Source: Hemileia vastatrix (taxonomy: Eukaryota; Basidiomycota; Pucciniomycetes; Pucciniales; Zaghouaniaceae). Taken from it: 64,000 nucleotides of DNA. How positions within the stretch are numbered: position 1 is the first letter of the stretch; each line of letters opens with the position of its first letter. This document shows, piece after piece, positions 43,930-54,333 of this stretch. A program made the translations under genes and the position numbers. The stretch lies in the NCBI GenBank assembly GCA_030280995.1, contig JASXTE010000001.1, positions 17,920,606-17,984,605 on the forward strand, read 5' to 3'. The notes beneath the pieces were generated by a model. The model was not told where the DNA came from. It searched no databases and saw only the letters and a program-made list of their open reading frames with translations.

Positions 43930-44900
43930 TTCCTTCCATTTCAAATTTTCTCCTTTATTTTCTCCCGAACAAACTTCTTCAATTTTTCCAAAACCACTCT
44001 TATTTCCTTCCTGCATTTCTCAAATACCTCCTCCTCTCCTACTGGTACCACTTCCCCAATTTCTAGTAATTCTTCAGCCACGTCAAAGGAGGAAGCATCG
44101 ACAATCTTGTTGACCTCACCGCTTAAATTTTTGATGAATTGAGTTCGTCAACCCTGCCGAGGTTTTTTCAACCATACCTGGTCAAGAGTCTCTTTTTTGT
44201 CCTCTCTCGAATCAATCACTGGTTTATTTGCTTCAACTGGCAGCAATTGCGCAGCTTCCACAATTGGAGCTTCCGCATGGACATCTGAATTCTAAAACAT
44301 ACGGTCATCAGTAACAAAATTGTTTAAATAAAAGAAGAACAGACTTACTTCAAACAATGGGTCAGCTTCTAAAAATAATATCGGGGTGACTTCCACCATC
44401 ACTTCCTTCTCCTCTTTTTCATCTTCGATGACCAACCGCCTCTTCTTTGGCCTCTGTCTTGAGATGGGGACTTCATCCTCATCCTCTTCAACTAACTCAT
44501 CTACCTCTTCTTCCACCCCTTGTTTTTTACTTGTGGCCTGGGTTACCCAGGTTGCCACAGTATCTTTGACCTCTTCCTCAATCCCTCCCACCGACTGATC
44601 ATCCCCAACCAATACTTCCCAGATATCTTCGACCACCTCTTTGGTCTTGGGTATTACCCAATATTTGGTTTTTGTAAAACGTTGTTCAATGTCCGCATTT
44701 TTCGATAAGGCATCACATGCCACCCATCTCCAGCGGCAAAACTTGCATTTCTGGCAAGGAACTCATGTCACTGTGCTTTTGACACAGAAATATTCCATCG
44801 ATTCGCAGGGTGTTAAGGCTTGAGAATATTGACTGGTAATGATTCCACCATCCGCTTTGGGGTGTGGAGGCATGGGAGTTGGGGTAGGACAAGTAGACAT
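43930..44900 (-). pseudogene. Antisense accessory gene of gypsy C2
   Basis: The minus-strand ATG at 44898-44900 opens MSTCPTPTPMPPHPKADGG, then YFCVKSTVT, one stop, and a Cys cluster CQKCKFCRWRWVAC. Next come TKTKYWVIPKTKEVVEDIWE, an acidic stretch (VDELVEEDEDEVPISRQ) and a nuclear-localisation-like RPKKRRLV. A 143-codon piece (44292-44723) is open. After a probable intron the C-terminal part (about 43950-44160) reads EVNKIVDASSFDVAEELLEI and KEIRVVLEKLKKFVREKI. The same blocks occur in C1 in the same order. It has one stop and perhaps a frameshift, so is only mildly damaged. Its position, acidic/basic make-up and Cys cluster suggest a nuclear regulatory or nucleic-acid-binding accessory protein, but the function is unknown. 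Confidence 0.65.
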
Positions 44901-44982
44901 AATAAAATATAAAATAATTAAAGTAAGAATGGAGAGAAAGTAGTGTGGGAAAAATATGTCTCATGCTCAAAAGAGGTCGCTT

Positions 44983-44989
44983 TTTTATA
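44983..44989 (-). promoter_or_regulatory. TATA box for the antisense gene of gypsy C2
   Basis: The minus strand reads CTGGGTATAAAAAAGC, 83 nt upstream of the antisense ATG and about 10 bp outside the 3' LTR. It is conserved at the same place in C1. Confidence 0.55.
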
Positions 44990-44999
44990 CCCAGGCATC

Positions 45000-45809
45000 T
45001 TTCACACGCCACGTGACACTCAAGGCAAAAGCAGCTCATTAAATCAATAATACAGAGGTCTAAATCCATACTTGAAGCGCAGAAAGCAATTCTACATAGC
45101 AACTGCAACTTTCTTTTTGTACTCACTATTCAACCATGCTAGTCTAAACTCTAAATCTAAATTAGTCAATCTCTCAATAGTGTGTTTTAGTCTTTTCCTC
45201 AATAAGCGACACACAGCGCAATAGTTAATGTAATAGTCAGCTAAAAGGCTTATTAAGAATTTATGGGTTATTAAAAGGGGTAGTGAGTATGAACGGGATG
45301 GTTAGTGGAGGATTAAAGGGTTAAAGTATGTTAGTGAGGAGGGTCCAGGTGTAACAGGTGTAATTTTGAGAAGGTCAGTGGTGTGCAGAATGATGGATGG
45401 GTATGAGTTCAATGCAAGGAGGAGTAAAGGATATAAAAGGGGTTGGATTTTGGTTTGACATTCTTTAGAATTAAATTATAAAAAGTATATATAGTTAATA
45501 GTGGTAAAGCTTCAGGTTAAATCATTATTATTGTATCTTTCCTTATTTTTCTCAGTAATCATTTCTAAATCCTAAATCTTTGATTACTGAGTTATCAACC
45601 CATTGTGAGATCTTAAGAATATTAATATTACCTTTAAATTATATGAGAATTCTTATTGAAAATATCTTGAAGCAGTAGCTCTTCCTTCGAGTCATCTTTG
45701 AACCACTTCCTTGAACATTTCCTCTGTGCTTCAAAGAAGTTTCTAAACTACTCTCCTCATCTCACGTCCAGGAACACCCTCGACCTTGTGCGTAGGCTGT
45801 CCGGTGACA
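45000..45809 (+). repeat. 3' LTR of gypsy C2
   Basis: About 810 bp. It begins TTCACACGCCACGTGACACT (mutated TGTCAC start) and ends GCTGTCCGGTGACA at 45809. It matches the solo LTR (27621-31704) and both C1 LTRs. TATA-like GGATATAAAAGGGG lies at about 45429. Confidence 0.85.
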
Positions 45810-45812
45810 GTA

Positions 45813-46364
45813 GATGAAGTTAACAAATTGGTTCTGAATATTCTACCAGGAAGAATCTCAACTTTTTATAGTGTTGATCAAGTGATTTCTGATGATGGAT
45901 CACCAAACAACCTATTTCCAATAGATTACTTAAACACCATCAATCCATCAGGCTTTTCTATACACTCTTTGTCACTAAAAAAGGGTTTTCCCATCATTTT
46001 ACTTTGTAATATTGACCTAGATGCAGGTTTATGTAATGGCACCATGCTGGTGGGTACACAGATTGAAAGAAATGTGATAGAAGCATGTATACTCTCTGGA
46101 CCATATGAAGAAAATTGGGTGTTTATCCCAAGGATCACATTGGAGAGTTCACCCAATTCCAGTCTTCCTTTTACACTGTGCAGATTTCAGCTACCTATTA
46201 GAATATCTTATAGCATGACAACCAAAAAGGCCCAAGGTCAATCTTTAGAAATTGTAGGTCTTAAAGTGAAATCACCAGTTTTTGCACATGGTCAGTTATA
46301 TGTAGCACTTTCAAGGGAAAAGTACAGTGGAAATGTCCATGTACTATTACCTGAGAAAGCTTAA
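45813..46364 (+). pseudogene. Helitron Pif1-like helicase, C-terminal fragment
   Basis: Open for about 184 codons to a TAA at 46362. Motifs: VNKLVLNILPGR, YLNTINPSGFSIHSLSLKKG, the LLCNIDLDAGLCNGTML block and the helicase motifs V/VI, SMTTKKAQGQSLEIVG and VFAHGQLYVALSR. In Helitron RepHel proteins this is the end of the SF1 helicase. Rep and the first helicase motifs are missing because gypsy C2 inserted upstream. No stop in the preserved part. Confidence 0.85.
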
Positions 46365-46522
46365 GGAAGGGCAGTAAAAGTTGTATACTAAGAAGTCCTA
46401 ATTAATTGTATTTCATATTTATTTTGAAAAGGAGGGAGGTTAATAAAAATAATATACTTATATTGACCTTAAGCCTTGATGCCATCCAAGGCTAAAATCA
46501 CTCACATCTGGGACCAATGTTT

Positions 46523-47235
46523 GGATGTATAACCATTTCAATCATGAATATTCTGCACTGTTATAAAAAAAATCATGAACTTTGGCCCAGATGTGTAATA
46601 ATGCAAATTATGCATATTCAAGACAGTTATAACAAACATACAGGCAAAATGTGTGGATGTGTAATCATGCCAATCATGCATATTCAACACAGTTAAGATA
46701 AACATGTGGGCCAAAGCTCTGGATATATAACGCTATGCACCAAGTAAGATATCCCTGATGGGGATACCTGGTGCAAGTTTGGGATATTTTAGGGAGGGAC
46801 ATAAGGATAGAAAAATATGTGCAAGATAAATGTGTCAGGAAAATATGTGCAAAAAAATATGTGAGGATAATAAGTGTAGGACAAATATTTTTCAGCCATG
46901 GGAAATTTTTTTTAATTGTTCTTCTCAAAAAACTGATTTTTATTTCATTTCTTCACTTTTTTCTCTTTTTTTACAATTTATTTGAAAAAAAAATTTCATG
47001 GTCGCAAATTATTTTTCTTACATTTTCTTTTCTTGCACTTATTTTTCTTGCACTTAATTTTCTTAAATTTACTTTTCTAACCTTATGTCCCTCTCTAAAA
47101 TATCCCTAAGTTGCACTGGATGTCCCTATCAGGGATATCTTACTTGGTGCGTAGTGTAATCATGTCAATCATGATTACTCTACATTATTATGATTAACAT
47201 CCAGGCCCAAGGTCCGGATGTTTAAGGATTTTTAC
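46523..47235 (+). repeat. 66-bp tandem repeat in the Helitron 3' region
   Basis: Units begin GGATGTGTAATCATGCCAAT-like at 46523, 46590, 46656 and 46722, a period of about 66 bp. The fourth unit is split by the 426-bp MITE and continues at 47157. Removal of the MITE and one TAA restores the unit. Confidence 0.8.
46731..47156. mobile_element. CACTA-ended MITE, family 2 (426 bp, long inverted arms)
   Basis: The right end, on the minus strand, is CACTACGCACCAAGTAAGAT; the left end is CGCTATGCACCAAGTAAGAT. Inverted arms extend about 140 bp with mismatches (GATATTTTAG, GAGGGACATAAGG shared). Target duplication TAA at 46728-46730 and 47157-47159. It shares the terminal CACTACGC with MITE family 1, so the same transposase might act on both. 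A 112-codon frame in it has no recognisable similarity. Confidence 0.85.
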
Positions 47236-47258
47236 CATACAATGTGCATAACATGTAG

Positions 47259-47337
47259 GCACACACAACTAGGCCAAATTTCCGGATGTGTGTGCAAGGC
47301 TGCTTACCGTCTGCATCACATATGGGTAGCAGGATTG
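47259..47337 (+). other. Hairpin tail of the Helitron 3' end
   Basis: The first hairpin (47259-47295) has GCACACACA paired with TGTGTGTGC. A second, weaker one pairs GGCTGCT with AGCAG before the end at 47337. The same two-hairpin arrangement, better preserved, closes the next element. Confidence 0.65.
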
Positions 47338-47625
47338 TCTATATATATAAAAGAATTGGTGCCCTAACTTCCCAAAACTTAGCATATTGGTCTGCTAACC
47401 TAACTGACCCTGACTGATTCCACATTGAATACTCAGGGCTGCGCATTGCTAGATGCAGCAGCCCCACCAGAAATTTTCATTTCAAAACCACTCATTCTAC
47501 TAAAAACCTGAGAATATAACTGTCATGCAAGGTGCATAGAATGCAGGCACACACATCCATGCCAAAGGTCTGGATGTGTGTGCGAGCCTGCTGTCTGTCT
47601 GCGTAGCAGACGGGTAGCAGGCTTG
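47338..47625 (+). mobile_element. Small non-autonomous Helitron (288 bp)
   Basis: It begins TCTATATATATAAAAG, a typical Helitron TC start. It ends after two hairpins: GCACACACATCCA/TGGATGTGTGTGC (13-bp perfect stem, 47547-47583) and GCCTGCT/AGCAGGC (47586-47622), then TTG. The next base is T, as expected for insertion between A and T, but the terminus GCTTG is not a standard CTRR. Non-coding. It abuts the preceding Helitron end with no base between. Confidence 0.65.
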
Positions 47626-47933
47626 TTTCAATTGAAAAAAAAAATGGCAGCACCAGTGTGCATCTAAAACTTTTGGTTGATTCTTCTGGTGTGTCCTAAT
47701 ATTTTATCAATGAAAAATGAAAAACACCAATGATACATAACAGTCACAGAGATTTAGAACTATGTCAATTACATCACAAAGTTAGTTTTAAAATCCAGCT
47801 CAAAAAAAGTTTTAGCAGGATTATATGACTTCAATTAGTGCATTGTATCAAATATAAACTTATTTTGAACCACAAATAAAGTTAGAGCTTTGTATTTGCT
47901 AGCAGGTGTCAGGTGTATTTTTGCAGTGGTATT
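47626..47933 (+). other. Upstream region of the second gene G copy
   Basis: From about 47725 homologous to 25545-25650 (TAACAGTCACA, TTAGCAGGATTATATGA). It is cut at 47933 by the copia element; the homologous sequence continues at 53264. No gene. Confidence 0.6.
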
Positions 47934-48194
47934 TTTTATGGATTAGTATCCCACAAAGATTAGCTACAAACTCAAACAAGAAGGATTGGTGAGAAATATA
48001 TATTTGGCAAAGACATTAAAGCATATTAACGTCAATCTCTAAATAAGATTATAAATACTGTAAAATAGTTATTAGTTTATTATGTGTGTAATAATATTAT
48101 TATTAATCTCTTTCTCGAATCAAATATTGTTTTGAGTACAAATTAACATTTTATTTATAAAACATTTGTTTAAGACATTATTATAACTTTTATA
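47934..48194 (+). repeat. 5' LTR of copia F
   Basis: A 261-bp LTR, TTTTATGGATTAG (mutated TGTTATG) to CTTTTATA. Same length as its partner. Confidence 0.85.
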
Positions 48195-48431
48195 GGTTAT
48201 TGGTTGCGCTTTGAAAACTTTATGGATCTCAACAACTTGAATAACAAACAAAAGATGTAAGACATCCCATATGGGAAATATGGTTTCTCTTGTGATTTTG
48301 GCGCACATACAAAACATTACTCTTCTACAAAAAAAAGGATAAAAACATACATAAGGTGTAAGATCAAAACTACACAAAGAAAAATAAATAAGGGAATTAG
48401 TCTAAATGACTTTGATAGAATCTCTTTATTT

Positions 48432-49520
48432 TTGAAGACTTGCTCGCGCAAAATTCATGTCTCCACTGGAAACAAGGAAACACAGACACCATTAACACTC
48501 ACTAAAATCTTGAGTTTAAAGACCAATATTATCCCTCAATATGACTTTGGTACACAGACAGATGATTTATCACCCATCACATTAAATAAAGAAACACAGA
48601 CCCCTTATCACTCATATGCAACAAAAGACGTTCAGACCATATTATCTGAAACAATCAATTTACCTGAATTTTCTGATTTATCTTCCTTAAACAAACACTC
48701 ATCTCTCTCTTCACCTTCCATACAGATTATGGAAGACTCAGATACAAACATGAAACAGAAGGTAGAAATACCAATACTGGAAGATATGTCAAGCTTACCA
48801 ATATTAAAGGAAAATGACTTATTGTTTTCTGTCACTGAATTAACAGGAAATAACATCCTTATTTGGTTAGGTGACTTGAATGGTTATCTAAACAATTACA
48901 TTGATTGGGGATTACCATCCTACTTAAATGAGGATTCTGTGAAAGATGCTAAAGGCAAAAATTTTGTTTGTTGTGCTATCCTCTACACTTGCAATAAAGA
49001 TTCAAAATCTCTAATCAGAGATATGGATTATCCATGTTTAATTATCTCTACACTCACTGCAGAATATGGCAAAATGTGTATTTCAGATGTAAAAGCTGTA
49101 TATGAGGAATTTACCACCTTATGTTATGATCCCACATTATCAAAATTAGCCGCTCATATCTCTAAGATGAATAGCCTAAAAAATAGACTGTCCCTCATGA
49201 AATTTACAGTTAAATATGATTTCTTCTTATGTGCTCTCCAAAAGATAGTTTTAGTAGCATGTATCAAAGTCTGAAGGACAAAACTTTTGATGAATTCCAG
49301 GTTGTAGATGTCATTTCCAAGATCAGGAGGCTTGATACTACTTTACAAAATCCACCTACCACTTCTACAGCCCCTGTTACAGTATAACTAGCTCAGAAGG
49401 AACATAACAACAAGAACAATGTTAATTGTCACTATTTCCAGAAGAAAGGGTATATTGCTGCTAAATGCTACCAAAAAAAACAAGATGATGATGCAATTAA
49501 ACAACGTGAAAATTTTGACA
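48432..49520 (+). pseudogene. Copia F gag
   Basis: A mainly open 280-codon frame (48432-49274) begins without an ATG at its 5' limit. It has repeated KETQTP motifs (NKETQTPLTL, NKETQTPYHS), then the gag domain ILIWLGDLNGYLNNYIDW, LIRDMDYPCLIISTLTAEYG and LAAHISKMNSLKNRLSLM. The zinc knuckle near 49420-49465 is degraded (NCHYFQKKGYIAAKC; second Cys and His replaced). Stops follow 49274 and 49386. Confidence 0.75.
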
Positions 49521-52500
49521 AACCTCAGTCTACTGCCAGTGCTGTTGAGACAAAAGTTTCAGTGGATAACAATGAAAATGTTGCAGTAGTTTCTTCTGCT
49601 TTTGGTTTTGAAACTTTACTCTCATTAGAAACAAATGTAGTCCTTTGGGATACTGGTTTTTCCAACAATATGACAAATGATCTCTCATTTCTTTTCAATT
49701 TTATGGAATTGGATACACCTGCTTAAGTGATTGTAGCCAACAATGGAATCTCCTCTCTTCTTGGTATTAGCAGCTCATTCCTAATTTATAGAGTCACAAA
49801 TACACACTAATAGACAACATTTTTTATTGGCCTGACTTAAATAAGACATTTTTATAAGGCTATAAGCTTCTCTCCTCTAATATCTTTCCTAACTACAATT
49901 GTGAAGGTGTAAACCTAGTCAGTATTATCACTGATAGATTAGTTGTAAACAGAATAGTAAAAAAAAATTGCAGATGCTTTGTAAATGATGGAATATTATC
50001 TAATAGTCCAATTGAAATATTAAACACACTCTCTGTCTCTCAGAAAAATACAATTTGTTGAATAGACATTTGGGACATGTAGGAAAAAGACGTATCAAAT
50101 CAATGATAAAAAGTACCACAGGCCACAATCTCAGTAATTAAAAAGCACCAAAAATCTGTGAAGATTGTCAGTTAGCAAGTTCTTCAATCTCGCCTGCACT
50201 GCCTTCTTCAAATTCTGTTTTTTCTCTCCTTAGTTTAATTGTAACAGATCTAATAGGTCCTTTTCCAAAAGCAGTGTCTGGCAGACAATATGTCTTATCC
50301 TTTTGTGATGTATTTTCTAGTTATACACCGGTATACATTATTAAAACAAAAAATGAAATGGCACCTTGCTTCAATGGTTTCTGTGCATTTGCTGAAACTC
50401 AAACTGGCTACAAGTTGAAAGCCATTCAAACAGACAGTGGTGGAAAATAAATGGGAAACAACTTTCAAAAAAATTTCAGCTCTAGAGGGACTTTACACCA
50501 GCAAAAAACTCCATATTTTCATCTCCAGAATGGTAGAGCCAAAAGATGGAAAATATCCCTAGAAGTAATGGGTCAATCTCTTCTCTTTAGCAGTGGTTTG
50601 TCTCTCAAATTCTGGTCATATGCTTTTGCATGTGCATCATATTTTAATAATTGTATTCTTAGCTCCACTGGTACCTCCATGCCATATGAGCTGTTTATGA
50701 GTTAAAAACCCTACATAGGTCATCTACAGGTTTTTGGTTCACAGGAATATGTTCATACACCTTCCAAAAAGTGTACCACCTTAGAATCTAGTTCTAAGAG
50801 ATGTATTTTAATTGGATATAAAGAAGGAATGAAAGGTTGGAGATTCTGGGATAGTTCATTAAATAAAGAAATTTTGTCTGCTTCTTCTAACTTTATAGAT
50901 GAATCCATAAATCAAGTAAGTACCACTACACAGCTCTATAATCCTTTCTCTAGTACAGAGGGTCTTCACTTCTTGGCTTCTACCATCAACATTAATGAAA
51001 CCTCAATTATTGCTATGCAGGAAACTTCTTCTTCTCACATTGAAGCAATGGCAAGTTCCTTCAGTGACAATATTCCTCAAACTTATAGATCGGCAATGAA
51101 AACTGAAGACCATGAAAAATGGCAAGAGGCATGTAACAAAGAGATATCCATGTTAGAATATAAGATGGTATGGAATGAGGTCTCATTTCCCTCTGTTATC
51201 AAGCCCTGAGGTGTCAATGGGTGTTTGCGATAAAGCGTGATGGTAATGGTGACATCATACATAACAAGGCTTGACTAGTGGCTTGCGGTTATACTCAAGA
51301 ATAAGGCATAAATTACAAAGACACCATTGCACCAACTTCTTGATTTTCAACACTTCAATTCCTTTTTGTTATGGCAGCAAAAAATAACATGCATTCTGGC
51401 TAATTTGAAGTAGTAGGGGCTTATTTGAACTCTCAAATAGATGAAGATGTATACATGCTTCCTCCTGCCAACATACATTTGTCTTCTCCAACTTTGGTCC
51501 TGAAGCTTGATAAAGCACTATATGGAGCTAAACAGGCTGGCAGGTGCTGGTATTTCCGCTTTGCAGAGATGCTCACCTTGGCATGTTTTACATGCCTGCC
51601 ATATGACCCATCTGTATATGTATATCATTGTGGGGGGGGGGAATCATGTTATGTGTGGGTGCATGTTGACCATGAATGCATTTTTGGCACCTCAAAAAAA
51701 ATATTAGATTGGTTTAAATCCATTATATAATAAAAAGTAGAGATAGCTTGGCAAGAAAGTATTACAGAGATAGTTGATATTAAAGTACAAAAAGATAATT
51801 ATGGCAATTATTTTTTGAGCCAGAAGAAATTATGCAAAAAGCTGATTAATTCCTTTGGTTTCACAACATCTGCATGCAAGACCCCTATAGATCTGGGCAC
51901 TCAACTAATTACTTCAACAGAAGATGATAGCATCCTAAAAGTGGATGCAACCTCTTATCTAAGGCTTATTGGCACTGTAAACTATATGGAAGTTTCAACA
52001 AGGCCTGATATTTCATTTGTTATAGGCTATTTGAGCAGATTTTCCAATACTCCTAACAAGAGTCATTGGAAATGTATCAAACATTTACTTTGTTACATAA
52101 ATGCCACCTCTCATTATGAATTATCTCTCAAACCTGTATCTCCATTATTTTTAGATTGTTATAGTGATTCTGGATGGGGTGGTGATTTTTCTTGTTCAAT
52201 AGGTGGTTTTATGGTTTTTAGTTATGGATGTCCAGTTTCTTGAGCATCTTAAAGACAAACTGTTGTTGCAACCTCTTCTAATTATGCCAAACTAATGGCA
52301 ATGACTTCAGCAGTGAAGTAAGTGGTTTGGTTCAGGAATTTAATGATTGACTTGGGGTTATCTTGTAACACACCTATGCCTTTATATGTGGACAACACAG
52401 CGTCTATTGTCTTTGTAAACATAAACAATGTAAACAAAAGACCAAAAAAATTTCAACACAAATGCTTCTATGTTAGAGAACAAGTCTCAAACTCAATGAT

Positions 52501-52605
52501 CAAATGTGTCTGAACAGCTACAACTGATCAGATGGCTGATATATTCACAAAAGGACTTCCAAAAACAACCATAGATAAATTTGTTAAAAAATTCTTAGTC
52601 ACATA
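49521..52605 (+). pseudogene. Copia F protease, integrase, RT and RNase H
   Basis: Protease VVLWDTGFSNNMT (49640). Pre-integrase RHLGHVGKRRIKSM (50060) and CEDCQLA. Integrase core VTDLIGPFPK and IQTDSGGK, with the third position NGRAKR where Glu is expected, so Glu is replaced by Lys. RT from about 51050: AMKTEDHEKWQEACNKEIS, QIDEDVYMLPP, LDKALYGAKQAGRCWY, and the catalytic box read VHVDHE (51660). RNase H ends with LDCYSDSGWGGDFSCSIGG (52150) and DQMADIFTKGLPKTTIDKF (52530-52590). Many stops and frameshifts. Two catalytic sites are lost. Confidence 0.85.
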
Positions 52606-53002
52606 GTTTTAATTATTTTTCTTTTTGTTTCTTTCTTTGTTTTTCATCTCCTCCACTTATACTATGTTTGACTTAAACTTAGTTGCCTGACTAGATTTAG
52701 AGTTTACCTTGAAGTGGATGCTATGGGAGATATGAGCCCTAATTCTGTAACTTCTGGGGAGAGGTTAACAATTTTTCTATAAAGAATGCTACTGGTTATC
52801 AATCTCTTTACCTGATCATGAGTTTTCACAATGTATTTTAAAGTGGCTAGGGGCACCAGGGATTTTCACATTGTTCTCTCTTGTCATCAGGTTAAGTGGT
52901 TTTGACTTTTGTTTTTAGAATACTTTCTACATTTCTCTTTTAGTTTTTTTTTCTTTTTTTTCTTTATTTTTCATTTCCTTTTATGTCTTTTCCATGGGGG
53001 GG

Positions 53003-53263
53003 TGTTATGAATTAGTATCCCACAAAGATTAGCTACAATTTCAAACAAGAAGGATTGGTGGAAAATCTATATATGGTAAAGACATTAAAGCATATTAATG
53101 TTAATCTCTAAATAAGAATAAAAATACTGTAAAATAGTTATTACATTATTCTGTGTGTAATAATATTATTATAAATCTCTTTCTCGACTCAAATATTGTT
53201 TTAAGTACACATTAACGTTTTATTTAAAAAACTTTTGTTTAAGACATTATTCTAACTGTTATA
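53003..53263 (+). repeat. 3' LTR of copia F
   Basis: A 261-bp LTR, TGTTATGAATTAG to CTGTTATA, preceded directly by the G-run polypurine tract. Confidence 0.9.
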
Positions 53264-54260
53264 GTATTCAACTTGTTTTTAAATGGTTAGTATATATAAA
53301 TTTTGGCTGAATTAATCTTGAACTGTACGCAGTTCCTTAAAGGCAAGTTTGAAGTCATTAAAATTTCAGCTGATAAAAAATAAAGCTATCTTGATTTCTG
53401 ATTCAAATATTATCTTGTACTTCTTGGCATATTTTCAAGTATTTTTAAAAATTCCGGCTTGAGGCATTTTGCACTTTAAAATAATTTAAACTGTGTCCTT
53501 CAATAATCCTGCTCGTAGCTTACATTTATTTTTTATTTTTAGGGTGTAAGATAGTGGAAGGTTTTGTCTATTTAATTCATTGTTTCTTCTCATTGCTAAG
53601 GTATGTAGGCTAAAATGTGTCTCAGTCATGACTTAAGCCTATAGTTAATTCATCAAGCCTTCTTCTATTAACTCTTTTTAGTCTCTTTTCACGAATTGTG
53701 ATTTATTTCTCCTCATTCTTGAAACTATCTGGTGGTTTGGAATTTAAAATTTGTGTAGAGGAGCAGCCATCACTCTGTTCCCCCATGAAATTAATTTTGA
53801 ATCACAGCCTGTTTTACCAGCAGTTGAGGGGGAAAATCTCTATAGAAGTTCTATTGTAGAATTTAAAGATGTTTACTATGGTGTACATCCTAGAATACCT
53901 TTTTGGGAAAAGAAAGATTATACTTTCAAAAACCTCAAGCAGGCTTTCCCAAAAGAAATTAGGATCAAGCAGAATAAGCAATCAGGAAGAAAACTTATAA
54001 GCATTAGAAAAAAGATGAATTATCATGATTCAAGTACCTTTTTCCCTTCAAAACAACTTGGTTCTAATTAAAATAAGAAGAAAATAAATGTAGTCATGAA
54101 GAAAAATTCAAGTGAAGGTGGAGGTAGAGGAGGAAAAATTGGAAGAAGAGCTAGATTTAGAGGAGCACCATTGAAGTCAAGTGCCTTATTTCCAGAACTC
54201 ACTCAGTTCCTTATACCTGCTTTGAGTGCATTAGTCTATTTCAAGCGCAGGTTTCCCTAG
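53264..54260 (+). pseudogene. Gene G2: broken paralogue of gene G1
   Basis: The upstream region (53264-53680) matches 26190-26580, including the candidate intron GTATGT...TTTTTAG (53600-53680). The coding part starts with ACG instead of ATG (53689), has a TAA where G1 has Ser-Asn (FGI*NLCRGAA) and another after PSKQLGSN. From there KKKINVVMKKNSSEGGGRGG and a conserved C-terminus LFPELTQFLIPALSALVYFK follow to TAG 54258-54260. The N-terminal half (CRGAAITLFPHEINF, VYYGVHPRIPFW) is the best-kept part, the middle the most variable. Confidence 0.8.
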
Positions 54261-54333
54261 AAATAGATATCTGTAAGTTGAGAGACTATGCATCACTATT
54301 AACTAAAATATATCTATGGCATTAGAGTATGTA

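Larger units (their letters stand above)
42267..45809 (+). mobile_element. Gypsy C2: 3' part of a chromodomain retrotransposon
   Basis: Same family as C1. It contains the last third of integrase, the chromodomain, an AT-rich spacer, the antisense gene and the 3' LTR. The left side is cut by the right end of Harbinger B; the 5' portion is not found in the window. The right side (GTAGA after the LTR) lies inside the Helitron helicase. Confidence 0.85.
45810..47337 (+). mobile_element. Helitron 3' part
   Basis: The C-terminus of a Pif1-type Helitron helicase, then a 66-bp tandem repeat and a two-hairpin tail ending GGGTAGCAGGATTG at 47337. The 5' part is lost where gypsy C2 begins. A 426-bp MITE (46731-47156) sits in the tandem repeat. 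The tail is the same as that of the small element next to it (47547-47625). Confidence 0.7.
47934..53263 (+). mobile_element. Copia F: complete Ty1/copia retrotransposon, decayed
   Basis: LTRs of 261 bp at 47934-48194 and 53003-53263; target duplication GTATT at 47929-47933 and 53264-53268. A polypurine tract CCATGGGGGGG precedes the 3' LTR. Order is gag, protease, integrase, RT, RNase H, as in copia. The LTRs differ at roughly a tenth of positions by eye, so it is older than gypsy B. It interrupts gene G copy 2. Confidence 0.9.

Noticed and set aside
44386..44823. Plus-strand Ser-rich frames of 60-70 codons
   Set aside because: Shadows of the antisense gene of gypsy C2.
46771..47109. 112-codon Phe/Lys-rich frame
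   Set aside because: Lies inside the 426-bp MITE arms and AT-rich middle.
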